Source of the DNA: Elusimicrobiota bacterium
Lineage (GTDB): Bacteria > Elusimicrobiota > Elusimicrobia > FEN-1173
Length of the DNA: 43,907 bases
Direction of reading: 5' to 3'
NCBI GenBank assembly: GCA_016788905.1
Contig: JAEURZ010000023.1
Coordinates: forward strand, 1-43,907
Shown: piece after piece, positions 17,158 through 26,730 of the stretch
How positions within the stretch are numbered: the stretch's first letter is position 1
Layout: each line of letters begins with the position of its first letter
Position numbers and translations under genes: made by a program
The notes under the pieces: model-generated
The model's input: the letters and a program-made list of their open reading frames with translations, nothing else
Databases searched by the model: none
Told to the model about the DNA's origin: nothing

Positions 17158-17790
17158 ATGACCACACTCGCCCACACGGAACCCGCGCATTCCGACCACG
17201 CTGACATTGGCCAGATCGGGATTTGGTTATTTATTCTCTCCGAAATCATGCTCTTCGGGGGGTTTCTCTCGAGCTATTTTATGCTCCGATGGGGGAGTAC
17301 CGTTTGCACCATCGGCACACCCGCTTGGCCCGCAGAGGGGTACACCGGGGGGTTGGCGTTGGCCACAATCAACACTCTTATTTTGATCACCAGTTCTTAC
17401 ACCATGGTGCGGGCCGTTTTGGCTGTAGAAAAACGCGATGATCGGGCCTTTTCTCGGTTTATGGGAACCACCATTGGGTTGGGAATCCTGTTCCTTTGCG
17501 TTAAAGCCATTGAATACAGTCTCAAAATTCATCATGGGTTTTACCCGCGCAGTCCTTTTATGGAAGCGAACCCGGGGCTCAATATTTTCATTTCCTTTTA
17601 TTTCGCTCTCACGGGGTTTCACCTTTTGCATGTGATCATTGGAGTTTTATGGAACTTGTTTTTGAAACAATCGGCTAAGAAACGAAATTACTCTCCAGCG
17701 TTTGCTCGGAAAGTGGAATACGCCGGGCTTTACTGGCATTTCGTTGATGTGGTGTGGGTGTTTCTCTTTCCGTTGTTTTACCTCATATGA
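17158..17790 (+). CDS. ctaE: Heme-copper oxidase subunit III
   Basis: Subunit III of an aa3/caa3-type terminal oxidase in the inner membrane. The 210 residues carry five or six membrane helices; [22 protein letters not shown] (about 20-41) contains the family's conserved Glu (SEIMLF), and the C-terminal [20 protein letters not shown] is the subunit III signature. Lacking the first two helices of mitochondrial subunit III, it has the short bacterial form. It opens the operon, directly after a good promoter and with no Shine-Dalgarno. The stop overlaps the next start (ATGA). Confidence 0.93.
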   Translation: MTTLAHTEPAHSDHADIGQIGIWLFILSEIMLFGGFLSSYFMLRWGSTVCTIGTPAWPAEGYTGGLALATINTLILITSSYTMVRAVLAVEKRDDRAFSRFMGTTIGLGILFLCVKAIEYSLKIHHGFYPRSPFMEANPGLNIFISFYFALTGFHLLHVIIGVLWNLFLKQSAKKRNYSPAFARKVEYAGLYWHFVDVVWVFLFPLFYLI

Positions 17791-18059
17791 CTGACGAAAG
17801 GTCTTCCACCATTCTTTTTGCGGGGTTGGTCTCATTCACCCTTTTAAGCGTTTTGGCGTCACGGCTCCATTTTGATCGGACGGGGGCGATCGTGACGGCT
17901 TTGGCCTTTGCCGTTGTTAAAGGGTTTTTGATTGGTTGGTATTTTATGCGCCTTAAATCCGCGGGGTGGATTGCACGAGGAGCGGTGTTCATTGGTATTT
18001 TGGCTGTGCTGATTCTTTCCATTGGGATTTTTCCGGATGTGGGGTTATTCAACCGATGA
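17787..18059 (+). CDS. ctaF: Heme-copper oxidase small subunit IV
   Basis: A 90-residue protein with three membrane helices, matching the prokaryotic subunit IV (COX4-like) of caa3-type oxidases; [19 protein letters not shown] is the typical second-helix signature. Start ATG 17787 overlaps the ctaE stop by 4 nt, and its own stop overlaps the next start by 4 nt. An upstream in-frame GTG inside ctaE (17754) is less likely. The subunit stabilises the assembled complex and has no redox centre. Confidence 0.85.
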   Translation: MTDERSSTILFAGLVSFTLLSVLASRLHFDRTGAIVTALAFAVVKGFLIGWYFMRLKSAGWIARGAVFIGILAVLILSIGIFPDVGLFNR

Positions 18060-18670
18060 AGCGGCCTCTCCTTTTCATTCTGCTGGGTCTTGGTGTCCTC
18101 GCCATTGTGTTTGGGGGTTTTGCTTGGAATTGGGTAGCGGCAAAGCGGGCCGGGCCAGAGGCGTTAGGGAATGTGCCTTCCTTTAGTCTGCCGGCCGCGA
18201 CGGCGGAGGGGGCGAGCGCCGTAAGTTTGGCCGATCTTCAGGGAAAAATCTGGGTTGCCAATTTCATTTTTACCCACTGCAGTGGGCCCTGCCCCCTCAT
18301 GACATCAAAAATGGCAAAACTTCAGGGCGTTCTGCCAGACTCCGTTCAACTGATCACGTTCACCGTTGACCCCGATAGAGATGATTTGGATGTCCTGTCC
18401 GAATACGCCCGTCAATTCGAAGCGGATCCGAAACGGTGGTTTTTTCTTCGGGCCGAAAAACCTGTCCTCTACAAACTCGTTTTTGAAGGGTTTAAGCTTC
18501 CCATGATGGAAGATCCTTCCGCCGATTCAGGGTTTCGGGTGACGCACAGCACGCGGTTCGTGTTGGTCGATGGGCAAGGGCGGATTCGCGGCTACTTTGA
18601 ATCCTCTGACCCAAGTTTAGAGAAAAAGATGACAAAAGCTGTTCAGGATTTAACGAAGGAAATGTCGTGA
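18056..18670 (+). CDS. SCO1/SenC-family copper chaperone
   Basis: A 204-residue membrane-anchored thioredoxin-fold protein that delivers copper to the CuA site of subunit II. One N-terminal membrane helix (about 5-26) is followed by the SCO domain with FTHCSGPCP giving C75 and C79 and the third Cu ligand H164 (RVTHSTRF); TFTVDPDRDD is also typical. Its position between subunits IV and II, overlapping both by 4 nt, fits co-production with its target. Confidence 0.93.
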   Translation: MKRPLLFILLGLGVLAIVFGGFAWNWVAAKRAGPEALGNVPSFSLPAATAEGASAVSLADLQGKIWVANFIFTHCSGPCPLMTSKMAKLQGVLPDSVQLITFTVDPDRDDLDVLSEYARQFEADPKRWFFLRAEKPVLYKLVFEGFKLPMMEDPSADSGFRVTHSTRFVLVDGQGRIRGYFESSDPSLEKKMTKAVQDLTKEMS

Positions 18671-19380
18671 AAATTACGCGGGGATTTTTTGTGATTATCG
18701 CCTTGTCGGCTATTTTCTCAGCCGCTCTTTTTTATTTGTTCCGGGCGTATCCCATGATGCCCCTCGCTGCAAGCGCTGAAGCCTTTCATGTGGATCATGC
18801 CTTCAATATTGTGCTTTGGCTGTCTATCCCCATCTACTCGCTGGTCATGGCCGCCTTGATTTATGCTTTATTTGTTTTTCGATCTAAGGAAAACCAGGAT
18901 GAGGGGGAAAAGTTTGCCGAGAGTCGTGGGCACTGGGTGGAGACACTTTGGATCGTTGCAAGTTTAGTGATTACCATTGGTTTAGCGGCCTTCGGATCAA
19001 TAGAACTTCGAAAGCTTCACCTTTCCCAAAAACAGGCCGATCTCGAAATCAACGTCAATGCCTCCCAATTTTCTTGGGAATTTTATTACCCTGTTCAAGC
19101 GCAATACTCCATTCGTCTGGTTTTGCCTGTGGGCAAAAAAGCCCGTCTCATTTTCAAATCCGCAGACGTTATTCATTCCTTCTGGGTCCCTGAATTTCGG
19201 CTCAAGCAAGATGTTTTGCCAGGGAAAGTGACCCAGATTGTTATTACCCCAACTCTTTTAGGCAGTTATGAATTACGCTGCGCTGAACTTTGCGGCCAAG
19301 ACCACACGGTGATGACCGCCATGGTCGACGTTGTTGATGAGCAGGAATTCCACAATCGTTTAGAGGGGGAAAGTTGGTGA
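18667..19380 (+). CDS. coxB: Cytochrome c oxidase subunit II (CuA)
   Basis: A 237-residue subunit II: two membrane helices (about 5-27 and 47-70, the mature protein anchored by a hairpin with a third hydrophobic stretch at 92-110) and a periplasmic cupredoxin domain. The CuA ligands are complete: H170 (DVIHSFWVPEF), C205, E207, C209, H213 and M216 (CAELCGQDHTVM). FSWEFYYP is the aromatic entry region for electrons from cytochrome c. No C-terminal heme c domain is present, so it is an aa3-like rather than a true caa3 subunit. GTG start overlaps the SCO stop by 4 nt. Confidence 0.94.
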   Translation: MKITRGFFVIIALSAIFSAALFYLFRAYPMMPLAASAEAFHVDHAFNIVLWLSIPIYSLVMAALIYALFVFRSKENQDEGEKFAESRGHWVETLWIVASLVITIGLAAFGSIELRKLHLSQKQADLEINVNASQFSWEFYYPVQAQYSIRLVLPVGKKARLIFKSADVIHSFWVPEFRLKQDVLPGKVTQIVITPTLLGSYELRCAELCGQDHTVMTAMVDVVDEQEFHNRLEGESW

Positions 19381-21134
19381 TACCTGGACTTTTGCGAGGA
19401 ATTGCGGCCGGAGTTATTTCTTATTTGGGGTTCAACTTCCTTCTCATTCGTTTCGTGTCCGCGGAAGCGGCAGCGACCCTATCCTACGTTGTTTCAATTC
19501 CCGTTTATCTTGCTATCGGTGGGGGGTGGGCGGCTTTTCGGAGCTGGTTGAACGAAAAGGAAGAACCTGAATGTCATGGTTTTTCCCGTTTCTTTAATTT
19601 CAACACCGATCACAAGGTTGTTGGAGTTCAATACCTCTTCGCCAGTTTTTTCCTTTTCCTCTTTGCGGGGGTGATGGCCCTGATTATGCGAACGGAGCTG
19701 GCCCATGAAGGGATGCAATTCCTTTCCACGAAAACCTACGCAACCGTGATGGGGTCCCATGGGATTGGAATGGTCTTGGTCGCTCTTACCGCCATTGTGG
19801 GGGGATTTGGAAACTATGTCGTTCCCTTACAGATCGGGGCTAAAGACATGGCTTTCCCACGATTAAACGCTTTAAGTTTCTGGCTTCTTCCCCCAGCGGT
19901 CATTATTTTAATGGCAAGCCTTTTTAATGGAGGATTTGATTTCGGATGGACAGCGTATGCGCCTCTCAGCACAAAAGGTCCTGTCGGGAAGCTGTTTTTC
20001 CTCTTGGCGTTCGCCACGTCAGGTTTTTCTTCCATTTTCGGAGGTGTCAACCTGCTGGTCACCATCATCAAAATGCGTGCGAAAGGGATGTCTTTTTTTA
20101 GAATTCCCGTGTTCGTCCATTCCATTGCCGCCACCGCTGTGGTCATTGTCATTGCGACTTCTGTTGTCGCAAGTTCTTTATTCATGGTTATTTTTGATCG
20201 TGTCCTTAATACCTCTTTTTTTGATCCTGCCCGAGGGGGGAGCGTTATCCTGTATCAACATCTTTTTTGGTTTTATTCCCACCCCGCGGTCTATATCATG
20301 ATTCTGCCGGCGTTTGGTCTCCTCCTGGAAGTTTTGCCTGTTTTTTCTCGCAAACCGCTCTTTGCCTATCCGCTCGCGGTTCTTTCTTTTTGGATTATTG
20401 TGTTCTTAAGTTTTGTTGTTTGGGCCCATCATATGTTCACCAGTGGCATGTGGGGATTATTAAATTTTCCCTTTCTCATCACGACGGAACTCATATCGAT
20501 CCCGACGGGGATCATGTTCTTGGCCGCGATAGGAACCCTCTGGAGGGGGAAAATAAGATTCACCACACCCTTGCTCTTTGCCGTGGGGGTGATCGCAAAT
20601 TTTTTAATAGGGGGGCTCACGGGTATCTTCTTGGCCGACGTACCGAGTGACGTTCACCTCCACGACACGCTCTTTGTCACCGCCCACTTCCATTTCACTA
20701 TTGTGGGCGGGACCATTTTTGCTTTATTTGCAGGCGTCTATTACTGGTTCCCTAAGATTTCAGGGCGCCTTTACAGTGAGACCCTCGGGCGTTGGCATTT
20801 TGCCCTATTCTTTTACGGATTTAATGCCACCTTTATCCCCATGTTTTGGACCGGAACCCGCGGATTGCGTCGACGCGTTGCTGATTTCCCACCGGAAATG
20901 GGCCCAATTCAAATGTGGATCAGTGTTTCTGCTTTTATTATTTTTATTGCGGTCGCCATTTTCCTGTATAATATTTTCCGTTCCCTTAGAAAAGGAGCCC
21001 CAGCGGCCTCTTCGAATCCGTGGAACGCCCAAACATTGGAATGGACGTTGTCTTCCCCTCCGCCCCCTCACAACTTCGAGACCCCCCCAGAAGTCCATTC
21101 GTCCCCTTACAATTTCGGGCGACCCCTTTTATAA
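19377..21134 (+). CDS. coxA: Heme-copper oxidase subunit I, A2-type
   Basis: Catalytic subunit (585 residues, about 14 membrane segments). Visible are the low-spin heme His (VMGSHGIGMV), the D-channel loop FGNYVVPLQIGAKDMAFPR, CuB ligand and crosslinked Tyr in FWFYSHPAVY (H302, Y306), the CuB pair in WAHHMFTSGM and the heme ligands in TAHFHFTIVGG. The D-channel glutamate that precedes VY in A1 enzymes is replaced by Ala304, while Y300-S301 is present: the YS signature of A2-type oxidases. An N-terminal extension of about 60 residues with two hydrophobic stretches precedes the usual start. GTG 19377 overlaps the coxB stop, with GAGGGGGA upstream. No heme A synthesis genes are in the window. 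Confidence 0.93.
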   Translation: MIPGLLRGIAAGVISYLGFNFLLIRFVSAEAAATLSYVVSIPVYLAIGGGWAAFRSWLNEKEEPECHGFSRFFNFNTDHKVVGVQYLFASFFLFLFAGVMALIMRTELAHEGMQFLSTKTYATVMGSHGIGMVLVALTAIVGGFGNYVVPLQIGAKDMAFPRLNALSFWLLPPAVIILMASLFNGGFDFGWTAYAPLSTKGPVGKLFFLLAFATSGFSSIFGGVNLLVTIIKMRAKGMSFFRIPVFVHSIAATAVVIVIATSVVASSLFMVIFDRVLNTSFFDPARGGSVILYQHLFWFYSHPAVYIMILPAFGLLLEVLPVFSRKPLFAYPLAVLSFWIIVFLSFVVWAHHMFTSGMWGLLNFPFLITTELISIPTGIMFLAAIGTLWRGKIRFTTPLLFAVGVIANFLIGGLTGIFLADVPSDVHLHDTLFVTAHFHFTIVGGTIFALFAGVYYWFPKISGRLYSETLGRWHFALFFYGFNATFIPMFWTGTRGLRRRVADFPPEMGPIQMWISVSAFIIFIAVAIFLYNIFRSLRKGAPAASSNPWNAQTLEWTLSSPPPPHNFETPPEVHSSPYNFGRPLL

Positions 21135-21141
21135 ATCCGGA

Positions 21142-21170
21142 TTGTCGGTAAGGTAAAGAAAAGGTAATAT
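21142..21170 (+). promoter_or_regulatory. Promoter upstream of tRNA-Thr
   Basis: TTGTCG (21142-21147), 17-bp spacer, TAATAT (21165-21170). It starts 8 nt after the coxA stop and about 100 nt before the tRNA; I see no gene between and no clear terminator for the oxidase operon. Confidence 0.5.
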
Positions 21171-21274
21171 CCCCCATAATGAATGGATTTCGAATCAAGG
21201 AAAACATTGTTTATTGGCCGTCTTGGTTGATCCCGCAAGGAAAAACCGAAGACCAAAAAAGGCCCCCACTCCCT

Positions 21275-21348
21275 GCCGAGGTAGCTCAATTGGTAGAGCA
21301 ATCGCTTCGTAAGCGATAGGTTTGTCGGTTCGATCCCGATCCTCGGCT
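21275..21348 (+). tRNA. tRNA-Thr (CGT anticodon)
   Basis: Acceptor GCCGAGG (21275-21281) pairs with CCTCGGC (21341-21347); D-arm GCTC/GAGC, anticodon stem ATCGC/GCGAT with loop TTCGTAA (anticodon CGT, reads ACG), T-loop GTTCGATCC-type. Discriminator T; CCA is not encoded. The next ORF begins 34 nt later. Confidence 0.95.
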
Positions 21349-21382
21349 GATTTTGATATAGACACAAAGTGAATTCGCCAAA

Positions 21383-24300
21383 ATGAACGATTCTGCGTTG
21401 GACAATTCTCCCCAGCTAAAAGATTTCGGATTTCCGAAGAATTTTTGGTCTTCGGAGTCACTGGGAGATCTTTTCTCACGTTGTGTGGCGTTCACCCTTC
21501 CGGTGACTTACTTCTTAGTCAGTATTTCGTTTTACCTTCGAACCTACGACTCCGCCCAAATTAAGATAACGCTGACACAGTTGGGTGGCAGTATGGTCAT
21601 CCTTTTCTGGGCTCTTCAATTGATTTTTCAAAAGAGATTCCCTTTTAGTAAAAAAGATCTTCCCCTGGTGGCGCCCTTCCTTGCCATTCTTGTCAGTGGC
21701 GTCGTCTCCTATCTCCAATCGTCCTTCCAAGCCGGGAGTTTAGAGGAATTTTTGCGCCGTGTTTTTTATTCGTTTATGGCTCTGATCGTGATCGCTGAAT
21801 TCCGGGGAATGGATCGACAGCGGCGACTGATGCGGTGGTTGATCGCGGGGTTTGCGGTCACGGTTTTGTACGGGTTCATTCAATATTTTGATGGGCGGCT
21901 ATTCCCCCCAGGAATGACAAAAGCGGGCTTGGATCCTTTTATTTGGCGCCAGGCATTTTCCTTGCGGGTCTTTTCAAGTTTTGGAAACCCCAATTTCTAT
22001 GGTAATTTTCTTGTCATTATCACCCCCATCCTGATTGCCCTCTATTTCAGGGGAGGGGGAAAACCGTTTCGCCCCTTTCTCTTGATCGGTGTCCTGGTTC
22101 CTGTCGTTCTCCTTACCGACAAACTTTTCACCAACCAATTTGGAGGAATAACCGCTCAAAATCAATTTTGGGTGACGGGGGGGCTTTGGGCCTCGCTCCT
22201 TGTTGTTTTAGGTTTGATTTGGTGGAAAAGCCCCTCCGTTTCAGCCAGCGGGATGATGATCTTTATTGGAGCGACCTTCGTTAACCTCTACGCCACAGAA
22301 ACGAAGGGGGCCTGGGTTGGGTTTGTCGCCGCCATTGTTTTTTCCGCACTATTGGTGGGCCTGTTCTTAGTCGGGCGCAAGGCCCGTCGCTTGACGTGGA
22401 GTCTCATGGGAGTCTCGCTCCTGGTTGCCCTTGCGGGCTTCATGGCCGTTCGTCACTACGCGCTCAAACGTTCACAGTCGGTGGATTTTCGAGTGTTCAC
22501 ATGGATTTCCACTTGGAACATGATTCGAAGTCAACCTTGGTTAGGAACAGGGATCGGAACTTTTAAATGGGCCTACCCAGCCTATCGACGACCGGAAATT
22601 ATTTTATTAGAAGGCCGCTCGAACACGGAAACAGATCATGTGGAAGATGAATACTTGGAAGTTCTGTATGATGAAGGGATCGTCGGTTTTGGTATCTTCC
22701 TCTGGCTTATTCTGAGTGTGAGTGTTATGGGGATTCGCATGCTGCAACGGCTCACAGTGGAAGGACCACGCCCTCCTCCTGAACCCGCTTTTGATGATCG
22801 GGTCTATAAAGTGTTGGGTTACATGGGAGCCTGGTGGGCCGCCTTGGTCCATTGGTTAGTGGATGTCTCTGTGCGTTTTGTTTCCTCCGGTATTTTTTCT
22901 TTTTTTCTTCCAGCCCTTGTGATAAGTTTTGTGAGAAATGATCCCATGCCTGTTCATCAAGATTCGCCGAATCGATCCGATATTTGGATTCGATTGGGAA
23001 CAGCCTTTATTTGGATGTCCTTCTTTCTTATCCCTGACGATACACTTCGCCCTTTGATCCGTCCCTCCGGGGTTCTTTATTTTGGAGCCTGTGTCATTCT
23101 CTTCTCGGAAATCATGGAACGTCGCCTCGGCCCAAAATCCACGGGACTGTCGAGAATTCCCTTTCTTGTATCCTCGGGTTTGTGTGTGGTCGGGGAATTG
23201 ATGGAAATTCCAGCTCTTTTCCAATATGGTTTTAGCCCGGGACATTTGATTCGAATTTTCTCTGCGCTTATTTTTCTTTTTGTGTGGGTTTTGTTACGCC
23301 AGAGAGAAAGGGACACTTCCCAACCCATGGGCCCATCCCCCAACGGCGCCCGCATCTCTTTTTATCAATGGGTTTTGGCCGCAGGCGCATTGGGGGTATG
23401 GATCGTGGGAATTAATTTTTGGCGAGGCTATTTTCTAGCCGACGTGAGTCATAATGTTGCTATTTTTTTCTCGAAACAATCCATCTGGAACCGTTCCCCG
23501 GAATTTGAGGCTAAAGTGAACGCTTCCGGTTTTCCTCCGGATATGAAAAAAGAATACGAGCTCGTGGGGGGAGCTATTGAACATTACGAAAAAACGTTTC
23601 GCCTCCATCCTGGATTTCCGATGTCCGTGTATTTCATAGGAAATGTGCACAACGATTGGGGGTCCAATAGACTCGAAGCCTCCCGCCAAGCTCTCCAACG
23701 GGGGGAGAAAGATGCGGCCGAATCTTATCGCCTCGAAGCCATCCATCTTTGGGAAAAAGCCCTCAACGCTTACTCACGGGTGAAAGCCTTTGCCCCGAAT
23801 TATGTTCAAACCCATCATCAAGTGGGTTTAGTGTATTTAAAAATGGGGGAAATGGAGGCGGGACGGGGAGAAAAAGACATCGCGGATCAACACTTTAAGA
23901 AAGCTCTCGAAAGTTTTGAACTGTATCGAAAGATTGATCCGGTGTTTCCACCGAATTATTACCGTATGTCGTATGTCCATTTCATGCGTGGAGACATCGT
24001 CAAAGCGGAAGAATCCTATCTGGGAGCGCTCGTCTACAACTCCACCAATGTGGTCGGACGTGTGTACGTGGATAGAAATGTTGAGACCTACAGTAATTTA
24101 GGTCGGCTCTTTTATGTCCAACTCGTCAACCAACACCCCGATCCAACCCAGATGCCGAAGGATTCCCCTCTGTTTTTAAAAGCCGAAGGGTATTATCTCA
24201 AAGCTCTCGAAGAAGCCCAAAAGTCCGGACAGGAAGAAGATTTTGGAGTCGAGCCCGCCAAAGCGTTGGCGGTCCTGTACAGTCGTGTGGGACTCAATGA

Positions 24301-24397
24301 CAAAGCGCAGTCCCATTGGTTAAAACTTCGAAAACTGGCCCCAAATGATCCAGATGTGAAAAAAGTTTTTTCTCCAGTTCCAGCCTCTTCCCGGTAG
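21383..24397 (+). CDS. O-antigen ligase/polymerase-like membrane protein with C-terminal TPRs
   Basis: A 1004-residue protein. The first two thirds (about 35-680) has a dozen or more membrane helices; the Wzy_C/WaaL-type periplasmic loop includes SQPWLGTGIGTFKWAYPAYRR, then VEDEYLEVLYDEGIVGFGIF, the region that in ligases holds conserved Arg and His. Residues about 700-1000 are soluble with several TPR-like helical pairs (for instance HYEKTFRLHPGFP, ALNAYSRVKAFAPNYVQTHHQVGLVYLKMGE, ALESFELYRKIDPVFPPNYYRMSYV). Such ligases join or polymerise surface glycans; the TPR half probably binds partners in the periplasm. It overlaps the next, related gene by 1 nt (TAGTG). Substrate unknown; protein O-glycosylation is possible. 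Confidence 0.85.
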   Translation: MNDSALDNSPQLKDFGFPKNFWSSESLGDLFSRCVAFTLPVTYFLVSISFYLRTYDSAQIKITLTQLGGSMVILFWALQLIFQKRFPFSKKDLPLVAPFLAILVSGVVSYLQSSFQAGSLEEFLRRVFYSFMALIVIAEFRGMDRQRRLMRWLIAGFAVTVLYGFIQYFDGRLFPPGMTKAGLDPFIWRQAFSLRVFSSFGNPNFYGNFLVIITPILIALYFRGGGKPFRPFLLIGVLVPVVLLTDKLFTNQFGGITAQNQFWVTGGLWASLLVVLGLIWWKSPSVSASGMMIFIGATFVNLYATETKGAWVGFVAAIVFSALLVGLFLVGRKARRLTWSLMGVSLLVALAGFMAVRHYALKRSQSVDFRVFTWISTWNMIRSQPWLGTGIGTFKWAYPAYRRPEIILLEGRSNTETDHVEDEYLEVLYDEGIVGFGIFLWLILSVSVMGIRMLQRLTVEGPRPPPEPAFDDRVYKVLGYMGAWWAALVHWLVDVSVRFVSSGIFSFFLPALVISFVRNDPMPVHQDSPNRSDIWIRLGTAFIWMSFFLIPDDTLRPLIRPSGVLYFGACVILFSEIMERRLGPKSTGLSRIPFLVSSGLCVVGELMEIPALFQYGFSPGHLIRIFSALIFLFVWVLLRQRERDTSQPMGPSPNGARISFYQWVLAAGALGVWIVGINFWRGYFLADVSHNVAIFFSKQSIWNRSPEFEAKVNASGFPPDMKKEYELVGGAIEHYEKTFRLHPGFPMSVYFIGNVHNDWGSNRLEASRQALQRGEKDAAESYRLEAIHLWEKALNAYSRVKAFAPNYVQTHHQVGLVYLKMGEMEAGRGEKDIADQHFKKALESFELYRKIDPVFPPNYYRMSYVHFMRGDIVKAEESYLGALVYNSTNVVGRVYVDRNVETYSNLGRLFYVQLVNQHPDPTQMPKDSPLFLKAEGYYLKALEEAQKSGQEEDFGVEPAKALAVLYSRVGLNDKAQSHWLKLRKLAPNDPDVKKVFSPVPASSR

Positions 24398-26721
24398 TGT
24401 CCCGATCCGACCTTTTTTTTTATAAAACCCTTTTTCTTCTGGGTGCCGGTCTCCACACATTCGGTCCACTCTTTTTTTTAACCCAGACCACACAAAATCC
24501 GTACAGTATCCAAATTCTTATTGTCCAGTGTGGCGTATTGGCCCTATGGGCCCTTTTCGGGTTCTTTCTTTGGAACCGGCATTCCACTCTCCACCTCCCT
24601 AACTCAACGGTAAACATTCCATTATTGACGTTCGCTCTTTGGGCTTTGATGTCATGGGGGCTTTCTTTTTTTCAGCATGGTCTATTTTTTCGGTCGGGAA
24701 TATTTCATGAGGGATTGCGTGGATTCATTTTTCTTTGGGTCAATGGAATCGGTGTTTTTTTTCTTTCGTCCATGGTCCCCCCAGGGTCCCAGACCGCTCG
24801 AACGCTTCGTCGTTTAATGCTGTTCGTTGCCAGCCTTTCAGCGGTTTACGGGGTCTCCCAATATTTAGGGTTTGACCCTTTATGGGGCGCGGAGATCAAC
24901 CCCTTCGCCGGTCGCCCCGTATCGACCTACGGCAACCCCAATTTCCTCTCGACCGCGTTGGTTTTACTTCTTCCTCTCCTTCTGTATGAATACTATTCCG
25001 CACCCACACGAATAAAAACCTGGGGATGGGGAAGTTTGGGGTTGATTTATACGGCGGCACTCACGGCCACCATGACGCGATCGTCCTGGCTGGGCGCGGT
25101 GATGGGAATGGCTCTCTACCTTTATTTAGATCGAAACACCGTTCGTCGTTTTTGGGTCCGGACCGTGGTCTGGGGTGGGGGGGCAGGAATGATCACTCTT
25201 TTCTGGCCGGCCTCATCCCTTGGATCACCCCGTCCCCTGTCCCGATTGGGGGAACTGTGGACCGGGATCTCCGGAGCGCAGATTTACGGTTCGTGGCACC
25301 AACGATTACTCATTTGGCGATCCGCCTGGGACATGTGGACCGAACGTCCTATTGTCGGAAAAGGATGGGGATTGTTTGAACTGTTTTTTCCCTATTACCA
25401 GGGCCGGCTTTTTACCATTAAACCTTTCGATCTTTTCCGGACACACGCGAATAACGCCCACCAACTATTTCTTGAAATTGGGTCTCTCACTGGACTCATC
25501 GGGTTTGGCCTCTTTTTGTGGATCCTTCTGGTAACAATCTTAACCCATCGTCACTTCAAGAAACGGGAAGGCCCCCCCGCAAAACACTCCCTAGCGGCCG
25601 CGCTTTTGGCGGGGATGGGGGGCGTTCTCATTGATAACGCCTTGGGAAACGTTTCTCTGTTTTTTGCCATTCCGGCTTTCCTCTTTTTTTGGGTCTGGGG
25701 CCAATGGGCTGGGTTGGTGGGAGAAAAAACCATCATTGTTCCGCGCTCTTTAGTTCATCGACGTTTCATGTCTTTCGCCTTTCTTACTCTGAGCGTTCTG
25801 GGAATCGTTTTTCTGTCAAAAGGATTTGTTGCGGAAAAAACTTTTTTCAAAGGATTGAGATCTCAACAAACCCAGAGTCCTAACGGAAGCGAAAATTTAT
25901 TTCTCCGATCGCACAAAACACTTCCGTATTCTGTCCACACCACTTTTGAACTGGGAAATATTTATCTGCAAAAAATGGTCGAAGCCGAAAACCGGGGGTT
26001 TCGTGGGGAAATCAAGGAAAACGCGGAACGAGCCGTCTCGTTCTATGGGAAAGGACTTCAATCCAACCCAAGTTACGATGAAATATTTTTCTCCCGTTCG
26101 AAGGCCCTCCGTTATCTTGGGCGTTACGGGGAAGCCGAGCTGGACCTGAGAATGGCCCTCTTAATCAATCCCCTTCGAAAAGAAACCTATTTAGCGCTGG
26201 ACGAACTCCTGACTAAAAAGGGGAATACAAAAAAGGAGAGAATCGCGCTTTGGACCCAAGCGGTTGCTCATTTTCCAGATGATTTTAACGCGAGGTTTCA
26301 ATGGGCTCTAACCCTAGAGGAGGGGGGGCAAATGAGTGAAGCGCACAACGCCTATGAATGGTGTTTGGCCCGTGATCTGGATCATGAAAAAGTCTGGGCC
26401 AAATTAAAAGAAAGTGGGCTTCCCGTGTCCCCCCAACTCCTGAAAGGAAGGGAACTTCTTTTTTTAATTCGATCCGAGGCGCGGGAAAACCGTTGGGAAC
26501 GCGCCCATTCCCATGCGGAGGAGTTAATTGCTCTCATTCCCACATACACCCTAGCGCTCTTAATTGCCGCTGACACAGCGGCACAAGCCGAAAACGATTC
26601 AACCGCCATACAACGCTATCAGGAATTCCTAAAGCGTAGTCCCCAACATCCCGAAGCGCTCTCAAATCTTAAAAAAGTAATGGATCGATCTCCCGTTGAC
26701 TCCCCTGCCGCCCTACAGTAG
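24397..26721 (+). CDS. Second O-antigen ligase-like membrane protein with TPRs
   Basis: A 774-residue homologue-like partner of the preceding gene with the same layout: about twelve membrane helices (to about residue 470), then a TPR tail. Ligase-type motifs are ERPIVGKGWGLFELFFPYY and THANNAHQLFLEIGSLTGLIGFGLFL, with the H-x4-E/L-G pattern of Wzy_C proteins. The tail (about 495-765) has TPR units such as AVSFYGKGLQSNPSYDEIFF and AELDLRMALLINPLRKETY. GTG start overlaps the previous stop by one base, so the two are coupled. Two adjacent ligases could act on different acceptors or work as a pair. Its stop is 9 nt before the kinase start, and that kinase's promoter lies inside its 3' end. Confidence 0.85.
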   Translation: MSRSDLFFYKTLFLLGAGLHTFGPLFFLTQTTQNPYSIQILIVQCGVLALWALFGFFLWNRHSTLHLPNSTVNIPLLTFALWALMSWGLSFFQHGLFFRSGIFHEGLRGFIFLWVNGIGVFFLSSMVPPGSQTARTLRRLMLFVASLSAVYGVSQYLGFDPLWGAEINPFAGRPVSTYGNPNFLSTALVLLLPLLLYEYYSAPTRIKTWGWGSLGLIYTAALTATMTRSSWLGAVMGMALYLYLDRNTVRRFWVRTVVWGGGAGMITLFWPASSLGSPRPLSRLGELWTGISGAQIYGSWHQRLLIWRSAWDMWTERPIVGKGWGLFELFFPYYQGRLFTIKPFDLFRTHANNAHQLFLEIGSLTGLIGFGLFLWILLVTILTHRHFKKREGPPAKHSLAAALLAGMGGVLIDNALGNVSLFFAIPAFLFFWVWGQWAGLVGEKTIIVPRSLVHRRFMSFAFLTLSVLGIVFLSKGFVAEKTFFKGLRSQQTQSPNGSENLFLRSHKTLPYSVHTTFELGNIYLQKMVEAENRGFRGEIKENAERAVSFYGKGLQSNPSYDEIFFSRSKALRYLGRYGEAELDLRMALLINPLRKETYLALDELLTKKGNTKKERIALWTQAVAHFPDDFNARFQWALTLEEGGQMSEAHNAYEWCLARDLDHEKVWAKLKESGLPVSPQLLKGRELLFLIRSEARENRWERAHSHAEELIALIPTYTLALLIAADTAAQAENDSTAIQRYQEFLKRSPQHPEALSNLKKVMDRSPVDSPAALQ

Positions 26722-26724
26722 AAT
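26696..26724 (+). promoter_or_regulatory. Promoter of the histidine kinase, predicted leaderless start
   Basis: TTGACT (26696-26701, 5 of 6 consensus), 17-bp spacer, TAGAAT (26719-26724, 5 of 6), then 6 nt to GTG 26731. The predicted transcript begins at the start codon. The promoter overlaps the last codons of the upstream gene. Confidence 0.65.
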
Positions 26725-26730
26725 TTCCTC

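Noticed and set aside
21179-21325. Small ORF reading through tRNA-Thr (ending AEVAQLVEQSLRKR)
   Set aside because: This ending is the familiar translation of a tRNA sequence, not a protein family.
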